Source of the DNA: Thermogutta sp.
Lineage (GTDB): Bacteria; Planctomycetota; Planctomycetia; Pirellulales; Thermoguttaceae
Length of the DNA: 5,573 bases
Reading direction: 5' to 3'
Assembly: GCA_012798155.1 (NCBI GenBank)
Contig: JAAZNR010000607.1
Span: 1-5,573, forward strand
The notes beneath the pieces are model-generated. The model was not told the origin of the DNA and searched no databases. It saw only the letters and a program-made list of their open reading frames with translations. Positions within the stretch are counted from its first letter, which is position 1; the number at the start of each line of letters is the position of its first letter. Both the position numbers and the translations under genes were made by a program. Below, piece after piece: positions 1 through 4,644 of the stretch.

Positions 1-689
1 CGTCCTTCCCGCCCGATGATCCGCCCTTTCATCTCGTCGTTGGGGATATCGACCGTACTGGTGGTGGTCTCGGCGGTGTGAGCCGCCGCATAACGTTGGA
101 TGGCCGTCAATAGGATCTCGCGACTCTTTTCGCGGCACATCTCCTGCAGTCGCTGCTCGTAGCGGAGGATCAACGCCCCCGTTTCCTGCTGCAACTGCAT
201 CTCCAAGAGGTCCATCAGCCGCTTGGCGGCCTCTTCTCGACTCAATCCGCTGACTTCGTGCAGCACCTGCCGCTGCATGTCCAGCAGTTTCTGAAGCTCC
301 TCCTTGCGCCGGCCGACCTCCTCCAAACGGTCCGTCAGCTTTCGCTGCGTCGTCTCGACGATGCGTTCCTGCTTGCGGAGTTGCTCCGTCTGGGCATCCA
401 GCTCGTCCTCCCGCTTTGCCAAGGCGCGTTCTTTTTGATACAGTTCATCCCGAATCTTCTGGAACTCCGCCTCACGCTGGGCACGCTGCTGAATATCCTT
501 TTCCTTGATCTCCAGATCCGCCTCACGCCGGATATTGTCCGCCTCCAACTTGGCCTGATCCAATATCCGCCGGGCCTCGGATTCGGCATCCTTGCGCCGC
601 AGGTAGTCGAGCAGCTTGACCAACGTCACCGTCAGTCCCGCCACCAAAACGCACAGAACGGCAACGAAAATGGTTTGTCCGGGTGTCAC
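1..689 (-). CDS. rny: Ribonuclease Y, N-terminal part (runs off left edge)
   Basis: RNase Y is a membrane-anchored endoribonuclease that starts bulk mRNA decay. About 229 residues are visible. Residues 7-27 form one hydrophobic transmembrane segment (IFVAVLCVLVAGLTVTLVKLL) followed by basic residues. Residues about 33-135 are a highly charged Glu/Lys/Arg/Gln coiled coil typical of the family. The last visible residues, DIPNDEMKGRIIGREG (about 214-229), are the diagnostic start of the RNase Y KH domain. The rest of the KH domain and the catalytic HD domain lie beyond the edge; the family is usually about 500-520 residues. The start is GTG at 689-687. An in-frame TAG lies seven codons upstream with no other good start between, and AAGGA sits 7 nt before the GTG. 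It is transcribed away from tilS across a 1-kb spacer. The family assignment is secure; only the completeness of the gene is unknown. Confidence 0.96.
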   Translation of the reverse strand, partial: MTPGQTIFVAVLCVLVAGLTVTLVKLLDYLRRKDAESEARRILDQAKLEADNIRREADLEIKEKDIQQRAQREAEFQKIRDELYQKERALAKREDELDAQTEQLRKQERIVETTQRKLTDRLEEVGRRKEELQKLLDMQRQVLHEVSGLSREEAAKRLMDLLEMQLQQETGALILRYEQRLQEMCREKSREILLTAIQRYAAAHTAETTTSTVDIPNDEMKGRIIGREG

Positions 690-736
690 GGCTAAGTCCT
701 TACGAAGCTATCGGGGCGAGAACGCCGACGACGGCC

Positions 737-747
737 GGGCAAGATTA
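737..747 (-). promoter_or_regulatory. Motif upstream of rny shared with tilS upstream repeats
   Basis: Read on the minus strand this is TAATCTTGCCC, 47 nt before the rny GTG. The identical 11-mer occurs on the plus strand at 1648-1658 upstream of tilS, and a near copy (CAATCTTGCCC) occurs at 1610-1620. Each copy faces its own downstream gene. It could be a shared binding site for the divergent genes or a coincidence; no known regulator is recognised. Confidence 0.25.
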
Positions 748-1316
748 CGGGCGCGAATCGACGTCCTTCGATACCGCCGGACGACGTCGAAAAAATCACT
801 CACCCTTTCCCCGAGAAAACTCCCGGATGGGTGGGTCAGCGCGCTCCGTTCGCTTGTGACCGAGAAGGACCGAGAGAGAAGTCAAGACGTGCGAGCGGGT
901 TCCGCGTCGAACCCTCGCGTGGCAGGGTCACCAAGGTTCCCCGGCTCCACCGGCAGGGTGCCGGCCCTCGCACACCGACACGGTCGTTTGAGCACAACGC
1001 CGACTCCGACGTGGCGGTTCGGTTCGCCATTTTGAAGAAAACCGTCGGCGAGGCCCGCGAAAACCGAGCCTGGTACCGACGCCGAACTGAATCCCGCGCG
1101 GGCAACGAGAGACCGACCGAGCGAGGAGAAAACCCGCTCTCAGCGTGCATAACTCCCCCGCGACGGTACACCGCCCGCCCCAGGATCGCCACCACGCTGC
1201 ATAGAATCTGGAACAAGCCCATCCGTTCCGCCGCCGGTCTCAAGGTCGCGCCCAGCGATTCAACGTCAGCAAGCCAAATGCCTAATCAACCGTAATTAGT
1301 AGCGTCCGACTCATCT

Positions 1317-1344
1317 CGGTTTCCCGGTCGATTCCCGGAAACCG
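1317..1344. other. Stem-loop, 8-bp perfect arms
   Basis: CGGTTTCC (1317-1324) pairs with GGAAACCG (1337-1344). After a C-C mismatch, GG/CC adds two more pairs, leaving a 6-nt loop. No T-run follows on either strand, so it is not a classical intrinsic terminator. It is the first of three consecutive stem-loops in this spacer. Confidence 0.5.
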
Positions 1345-1356
1345 CCGTGGTTCCCG

Positions 1357-1382
1357 CCGCCGTTGATACAACGATACGGCGG
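1357..1382. other. Stem-loop, 7-bp perfect arms
   Basis: CCGCCGT (1357-1363) is the exact reverse complement of ACGGCGG (1376-1382), with a 12-nt loop. It lies 12 nt after the previous stem-loop and 7 nt before the next inverted repeat, so the three may form one folded unit. Confidence 0.45.
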
Positions 1383-1389
1383 TCCAATC

Positions 1390-1475
1390 AATCCACGCAA
1401 CCAAAACCTCCCGGGGATGACGTGCAAGACGCCCCCGGGGCTGCTCTTTTCTTTATAATAAGGCTTGCGTGGATT
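1390..1475. repeat. 11-bp inverted repeat enclosing an inner stem
   Basis: AATCCACGCAA (1390-1400) is the exact reverse complement of TTGCGTGGATT (1465-1475). Inside it, CCCGGGG (1410-1416) pairs with CCCCGGG (1433-1439) around a 16-nt loop, giving a two-tier structure. The 3' side between the stems is T- and A-rich and includes a TATAAT box. It could be a structured RNA, a leader element or the remains of a small insertion; the sequence alone does not decide. Confidence 0.45.
1454..1459 (+). promoter_or_regulatory. Isolated TATAAT, possible -10 box
   Basis: A perfect TATAAT lies in an AT-rich island within otherwise GC-rich DNA. The hexamer 17 nt upstream is GCCCCC, so no -35 box supports it. 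If used, transcription would start near 1466, about 260 nt before tilS, and the transcript would contain the three tandem repeats in its leader. Confidence 0.2.
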
Positions 1476-1599
1476 AACAGCAACACCGCTTTCCAGCAAA
1501 AAACGTACCAACTTTTCGAGACGGAGAGAGCTGGGAGGCGTTTTCAGTGTGGATATGGGACGGCGAGATTCGACCGCGACGTTGAGCGGGGTTTTTACT

Positions 1600-1700
1600 C
1601 GGATTGCCCCAATCTTGCCCCTGGCACCACACATTCCCGGATTGCTCTAATCTTGCCCTGGACATTCCCGGATTACTGCAATTTTACCCCGGCACTATAC
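1600..1700 (+). repeat. Three imperfect tandem repeats just upstream of tilS
   Basis: Three units begin with CGGATT and end with ATTCC or TATAC: 1600-1637 (38 nt), 1638-1668 (31 nt) and 1669-1700 (32 nt). The first two are nearly identical except for 7 extra bases in unit 1; unit 3 has diverged. Each has a small dyad near its start, clearest in unit 1 (GATTG-CCC-CAATC), decaying in unit 2 (GATT/AATC) and unit 3 (ATT/AAT). The array ends 25 nt before the tilS ATG, so it would lie in the promoter or leader. Repeated dyads suggest operator sites, but simple duplication by slippage explains them equally well. Confidence 0.6.
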
Positions 1701-1725
1701 CGGCTCGGCGGAGAAGCGACCTGAG

Positions 1726-2802
1726 ATGAGACACCCGCTGGAAATCAGGTTCGAGCGGTCCTTCCCGCCGGAACAGTGGTTGGGGCGGCGTATGATCTTG
1801 GCGGTTTCGGGCGGGCCGGACAGCATGGCGCTCCTTCGCCTCACCGCCGCCGTCGCCTCCGCCGGCGAACGCGGACGCATCGTCGTCGTGCACGTCAATC
1901 ACCACCTGCGGGCTGAGGACTCCGATGAAGACGCGCGATTCACGAATGAGGCGGCTCGACGACACGGCTTCCCCTGCCGAATTCTGGATTGCCCTCTACC
2001 TTCGATGGAAGGCACGCACGGCAGCCTGGAAGATGCGGCCCGGAGAAAGAGATATGCGGTCCTCTTAGAGCAAGCGGAATCGTGGGGAGCGCGATACGTG
2101 CTCACCGGCCACACGGCCGACGACCAGGCGGAAACCGTACTCTTCCGCCTCGTCCGCGGCTCCGGCCTTCGCGGTCTGGCCGGAATTCCGCGGGTTCGGC
2201 CCTTCGGACCGGCCGCTCTCACGAGACCGCTCCTCTCTTTTTTTCGCAAAGAAATCCTCGACTACCTAGACAGTCTTGGTCAAGAGTATCGCCTGGATCG
2301 TTCCAATGGGGACCCCAAATTTCGCCGCAATGTCTTACGGCACAGGGTGTTGCCGCTCCTAGAAGCGCAGGTCTCGGGAGCCGCGACGAGCCACCTCAAT
2401 CGCTTGGCCGATCTGGCGCGAGAGTGCGACGATTTTGTTCGATCCCAAGCGGCCGCCGTTTGGCCCCGGGTCGTCGCCGAAGCAAGCCCCAAGTCCCTCC
2501 GTCTGCGTGTAACCGAACTCCGCAAACTGCATCCATTCCTAATAAAGGAGGTCCTGCGTGCCGCTTGGCAGCAGCAGGGCTGGCCGCTTCGGGAGATGGG
2601 ATACCGGCGATGGACGGCGTTGTTGGGCATGGTCTACGAGGCCGGGCCCCCTACCGCGAGGAAATCCCCTACCCGCTCTTTCCCCGGTAGCATTCTGGCT
2701 CGCAGGGAGGGAGAGTACCTGGTCCTGGAATGCGCCATGACGCCTGCGGATCGACCCGAGGTCCGAGCCGATGCGTTGCCAACGGACTGTCGAAGTTCTT
2801 GA
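1726..2802 (+). CDS. tilS: tRNA(Ile)-lysidine synthetase TilS
   Basis: TilS uses ATP and lysine to convert C34 of the CAU-anticodon tRNA-Ile into lysidine, so that the tRNA reads AUA and is charged with isoleucine. The 358-residue product has the N-type ATP-pyrophosphatase P-loop SGGPDS at 28-33, the strand VVVHVNHHLR at 53-62, LTGHTADDQAETVLFRLVRG at 126-145 (family HxxDDQxET motif), RPLLSFFRKEI at 167-177, and the D-SN---F-RN-LR signature at about 191-205. A C-terminal helical region (about 255-305) follows. It is shorter than the E. coli protein (about 430), as in many bacteria that lack the full C-terminal tRNA-binding extension. The ATG at 1726 has a GGAGAAG stretch about 12 nt upstream, a rather long spacing. 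Met23 is too close to the P-loop strand to be preferred. The TGA stop lies inside the left target duplication of the following MITE-like element. Identity is secure. Confidence 0.96.
   Translation: MRHPLEIRFERSFPPEQWLGRRMILAVSGGPDSMALLRLTAAVASAGERGRIVVVHVNHHLRAEDSDEDARFTNEAARRHGFPCRILDCPLPSMEGTHGSLEDAARRKRYAVLLEQAESWGARYVLTGHTADDQAETVLFRLVRGSGLRGLAGIPRVRPFGPAALTRPLLSFFRKEILDYLDSLGQEYRLDRSNGDPKFRRNVLRHRVLPLLEAQVSGAATSHLNRLADLARECDDFVRSQAAAVWPRVVAEASPKSLRLRVTELRKLHPFLIKEVLRAAWQQQGWPLREMGYRRWTALLGMVYEAGPPTARKSPTRSFPGSILARREGEYLVLECAMTPADRPEVRADALPTDCRSS
2796..2802 (+). repeat. Left direct repeat (putative target site duplication)
   Basis: TTCTTGA here is repeated exactly at 2968-2974, on either side of the inverted-repeat element. 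It contains the tilS TGA stop (2800-2802), so the insertion did not alter the TilS C-terminus. The base before it, G, also matches the base before the right copy. Confidence 0.5.
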
Positions 2803-2967
2803 CTGGACTTTTGCAAATTGTGGTGACAAGTTCTCGTGCGCCTTGGAAGAGGGTTATGGTGAGGGCAATTAGCCGCGAAAACGGCTTGCCGTGATTGCCC
2901 AACTTCACCAAGCCATCACCCGATGCCCCTCTCCCAGAGGGAGAGGGAGGAGTTTGCAAAAGTCCGG
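2803..2967. mobile_element. MITE-like non-autonomous element, 165 bp
   Basis: The left end CTGGACTTTTGCAAATT (2803-2819) and the right end (2951-2967) are inverted repeats matching at 15 of 17 positions, with a 13-bp perfect core GGACTTTTGCAAA. Exact TTCTTGA copies flank both ends. The interior has no transposase or meaningful open frame but is rich in palindromes. The central fold pairs TGGTGA (2857-2862) with TCACCA (2905-2910), GGGCAAT (2863-2869) with ATTGCCC (2894-2900), and AGCCG (2871-2875) with CGGCT (2882-2886). A separate 9-bp hairpin lies at 2927-2947. Size, terminal repeats, duplication and secondary structure fit a MITE mobilised by a transposase elsewhere. The family is not recognised. 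A long imperfect intergenic hairpin is the alternative. Confidence 0.6.
2927..2947. other. 9-bp perfect hairpin inside the MITE-like element
   Basis: CCCTCTCCC (2927-2935), loop AGA, GGGAGAGGG (2939-2947). The stem is GC-rich with no T-run after it. Hairpins of this CCCTCTCCC/GGGAGAGGG type are, from memory, common in dispersed intergenic repeats of many bacteria, which supports a repeat origin. Read in RNA it could still slow or stop transcripts leaving tilS. Confidence 0.55.
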
Positions 2968-2974
2968 TTCTTGA
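2968..2974 (+). repeat. Right direct repeat (putative target site duplication)
   Basis: Second exact copy of TTCTTGA, directly after the right terminal inverted repeat. Only 26 nt (2975-3000) separate it from the start of the zinc-ribbon gene. Confidence 0.5.
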
Positions 2975-3000
2975 GACTGAATCCGAAGGAGAGACCGACC

Positions 3001-3207
3001 ATGCCGTTGTACGAGTACGAATGCCCGAACTGCGGGGAGAGATTCGAACACCTGACGCGCGGTAATGAGCCGCCGGAGTGCCCGAAGTGTGGAAACCGCC
3101 GGTTGACGAAATTGCTCAGCGTCGTCTCCTCGCGTGTAGGCAAGTCTGCGGACTCTTCCCAGTGCAACTTTGGGTGCTGCCAGGGAGGTGCCTGCGGGCT
3201 GGGATGA
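3001..3207 (+). CDS. FmdB-family zinc-ribbon protein
   Basis: The 68-residue protein starts MPLYEYECPNCGERFE, the hallmark of the FmdB putative regulatory zinc-ribbon family. Two CxxC knuckles, C8-P-N-C11 and C27-P-K-C30, should bind one zinc ion. The tail (residues 55-68) carries four more cysteines, C55, C59, C60 and C65, in a glycine-rich stretch, as many FmdB-like proteins do. The molecular role of this family is not settled; proposed roles are regulatory. AAGGAG (2986-2991) lies 9 nt before the ATG, an ideal ribosome binding site, so I start here rather than at the in-frame ATG at 2923, which lies inside the MITE-like element. The gene follows tilS on the same strand and converges with the exported-protein gene. 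Confidence 0.9.
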   Translation: MPLYEYECPNCGERFEHLTRGNEPPECPKCGNRRLTKLLSVVSSRVGKSADSSQCNFGCCQGGACGLG

Positions 3208-3214
3208 AGCGATC

Positions 3215-3261
3215 GGCTCGAGGTTTGGAATAGCGACCGACTCGGTGTTTGGAATGAGGAC
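3215..3261. repeat. Imperfect 23-nt direct repeat, two units
   Basis: Units at 3215-3237 and 3239-3261 match at about 17 of 23 positions, sharing CTCG and the core GTTTGGAAT, with a period of 24 nt. It lies in the spacer just after the zinc-ribbon gene. No function is apparent; local duplication is the simplest reading. Confidence 0.4.
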
Positions 3262-3291
3262 GGGCCGGGAGACCGCTCCGGGGCCGTCCTC
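3256..3291 (+). terminator. Hairpin between convergent genes, terminator candidate
   Basis: GAGGACGG (3256-3263) pairs exactly with CCGTCCTC (3284-3291), and an inner CCGGGAG/CTCCGG stem with one bulged G extends it. It lies about 50 nt after the zinc-ribbon stop. There is no T-run, so intrinsic termination is uncertain. Confidence 0.35.
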
Positions 3292-3309
3292 TCGCGTTCC
3301 AGCGAGGCG

Positions 3310-3325
3310 GCTCCCCCGGGGGAGC
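3310..3325 (-). terminator. 16-bp perfect palindrome after the exported-protein gene
   Basis: GCTCCCCCGGGGGAGC is fully self-complementary and begins 2 nt beyond the stop codon (3330-3328) of the minus-strand gene. As RNA it forms a tight GC hairpin; as DNA it is a symmetric site. No T-run follows on the minus strand, so its role as a terminator is a guess from position. Confidence 0.35.
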
Positions 3326-3327
3326 AC

Positions 3328-4644
3328 TCACGGGACCAAGAAAGCCATGCCCGTCCAAACTCCGCCTTCGGCCAGGCCGGCACGGACGCTGAGCGGCAAG
3401 GGATCGAGAATCCGCGGCGCACAGCTCCCGGGCCGGTAGTAGCCCAAGGTGTACAGGCATTCGCCGGGCGGTTCCAGCCCCATTTTGTAGGGCAAGATCG
3501 GAACCGTGAGGAAGAAGTGTGCACCTGCGGCAAACGGTTCCAGGATCGGCCCCAAACTGTGTCCGTATCGCTCCACCCCCGCCTTTTCGAAGTAAAGGGG
3601 TTTGTGGCACAATCCTGATGCCTTCCATGTGAACACCAGCGGTTGCCAATTGCGGCCCTCGAAGGCCGAGGCCGGCAGCGGGCACTCCGTGGGAAATTTG
3701 TCGCCCTGCGGGCGGATGTCGTTGGTAATATCCGCAAGAGGCTTCATCCTCCCTTGCGGCGGGCATTCGTCCGCCGGCAGGGCGGCCTTCTGCGTGAGCT
3801 GCTCCTCCAACGGCCGCTCGTCTTTCGGTCCCGGCGGCAATTGCTCCATCAATTCCTGAAGCGATTTTTCATCCGGGCCAGGCTGCCCGGACTCGGGCTG
3901 CGGCTGAGGCTGGGAAGCCGTGCTTGCAAGCGGTGCCGGGGGGGGTATCACCTCCGGCTCCGTATTCGCCGACGATTGCGGCGAGGGCTGCCGCGGCAAG
4001 AGAGAGGGCGGGAGAGGCGAAGAAGGTGCGACCGCATCTCCGAACGGATCCGACAAAGGATCGGGCTGTCCCAACGAACCGCCGTCACCTAACTCGGCCG
4101 GAGAAGGCACGACGAATTGCAGCGGCACCAAAGCGGAAGGCGAGTCGGCCTCCTCCCCCGTCGCCAACCGGTCTTCAGCCCTTGGGTCCTCAGCCTTGTT
4201 AGCGTGGGCCGAATCCCCCGCCGAATCGGCCTGTGCGGCCGCCTCGGGTCGAACGGGCAACCAACGCAATTGAGGAGCCGGTGCGACGCCGGTGTAGCCC
4301 GCGGGAACCACGGCGTCATCGCGCTTCCGGCCAATCCTCCCCGGCTGGTCCGCTCGTTCGCCGCCGTCGATCCGGCCCGAGTGTAGCGCCGCGGTTACCG
4401 TGAAATCAGCTTCCTTTTCCGCCGGGGAAACCGTCTGTTTCGCTGGTAGCTCGTTCGCGGCCGAGGTTTCATATCGGGATCGCCATTCCTGGCCGTGAAC
4501 AAGACCGATCTCCAACCACCCCATTATCAGGCCGAAGGCCAGAATCCCACCGCCTAGACGACGGCCCTCGTGAGCACCACTACCGATCTTCTTCCGCGTA
4601 CTCCACGCTGTAGTTGGGCGCTTCATGCGTGATGGTAATGTCAT
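3328..4644 (-). CDS. Exported proline-rich protein of unknown function
   Basis: I do not recognise a named family in this 438-residue protein. A basic N-terminal region (residues 7-30, with RKK and GRR) leads into a hydrophobic stretch (about 31-48, [20 protein letters not shown]), which reads as a signal peptide or signal anchor with possible cleavage near HGQ. Residues about 60-290 are low-complexity, rich in Pro, Ala, Glu, Gln and Ser (for example [12 protein letters not shown]), likely an unstructured linker. Residues about 300-438 form a compact-looking module with [40 protein letters not shown] and [20 protein letters not shown]. Cysteines at 294, 321, 346, 396 and 408 could form disulfides after export. 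The start is uncertain: ATG at 4644 has GGGAG 10 nt upstream, ATG at 4626 gives a cleaner signal peptide but has no such site. Both lie inside guaB, so translational coupling is likely. The module resembles, from memory, planctomycete hypothetical proteins. Confidence 0.82.
   Translation of the reverse strand: MTLPSRMKRPTTAWSTRKKIGSGAHEGRRLGGGILAFGLIMGWLEIGLVHGQEWRSRYETSAANELPAKQTVSPAEKEADFTVTAALHSGRIDGGERADQPGRIGRKRDDAVVPAGYTGVAPAPQLRWLPVRPEAAAQADSAGDSAHANKAEDPRAEDRLATGEEADSPSALVPLQFVVPSPAELGDGGSLGQPDPLSDPFGDAVAPSSPLPPSLLPRQPSPQSSANTEPEVIPPPAPLASTASQPQPQPESGQPGPDEKSLQELMEQLPPGPKDERPLEEQLTQKAALPADECPPQGRMKPLADITNDIRPQGDKFPTECPLPASAFEGRNWQPLVFTWKASGLCHKPLYFEKAGVERYGHSLGPILEPFAAGAHFFLTVPILPYKMGLEPPGECLYTLGYYRPGSCAPRILDPLPLSVRAGLAEGGVWTGMAFLVP

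Larger units (their letters stand above)
690..1599. other. Long gene-free spacer between rny and tilS
   Basis: No open frame here has a recognisable domain, a convincing ribosome binding site and coding-like composition together; the open frames on both strands overlap each other and read as arginine/proline/serine-rich shadows. I see no tRNA, rRNA or known riboswitch pattern. What it does hold: an imperfect hairpin at 891-918 (GCGAG and GGTTC arms around a short loop), a perfect palindrome CCCGCGCGGG at 1093-1102, a short AT-rich hairpin at 1282-1299 (CTAAT/ATTAG), and the stem-loop cluster at 1317-1475 described separately. The rny 5' leader and the promoters of both divergent genes must lie in or beyond this stretch, but no strong paired -35/-10 box is visible. 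Confidence 0.6.

Noticed and set aside
258..695. Plus-strand 145-codon Leu-rich open frame opposite rny.
   Set aside because: It is the antisense shadow of the RNase Y coiled coil; Glu/Lys-rich sequence yields Leu/Phe-rich antisense frames.
891..918. GGGTTC-CGCGTC-GAACCC hairpin suggestive of a tRNA T-arm.
   Set aside because: The loop is six bases without the TTCRANY pattern, and no acceptor, D- or anticodon arm is present around it.
836..1243. Minus-strand 135-codon open frame beginning with a short hydrophobic stretch (MGLFQILCSVVAILG from its internal Met).
   Set aside because: After the first 20-30 residues it is Arg/Ser/Pro-rich shadow-like sequence, and it overlaps plus-strand frames of similar length. 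No family resemblance and no convincing ribosome binding site.
1567..1596. CCGC/GCGG stem followed by five Ts, resembling a terminator.
   Set aside because: The stem is only about 4-5 bp with an 8-nt loop, and no gene ends nearby on that strand.
1311..1634. Minus-strand open frame of 107 codons containing KLVRFLLESGVAVN, which resembles part of an ankyrin repeat.
   Set aside because: Only one half-repeat-like stretch is present, the rest matches nothing, no ribosome binding site precedes the ATG, and the frame runs through the tandem repeats and stem-loops. Chance resemblance is more likely, though a gene remnant cannot be excluded.
1673..1701. TTACTG and TATACC as a -35/-10 pair with a 17-nt spacer for tilS.
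   Set aside because: The -35 hexamer matches consensus poorly and TATACC is only moderate; the pair also lies within the decayed third repeat.
2923..3000. N-terminal extension of the zinc-ribbon gene to the in-frame ATG at 2923.
   Set aside because: The extra 26 residues come from the MITE-like element, the family begins at MPLYEYEC, and the AAGGAG site lies 9 nt before the ATG at 3001.
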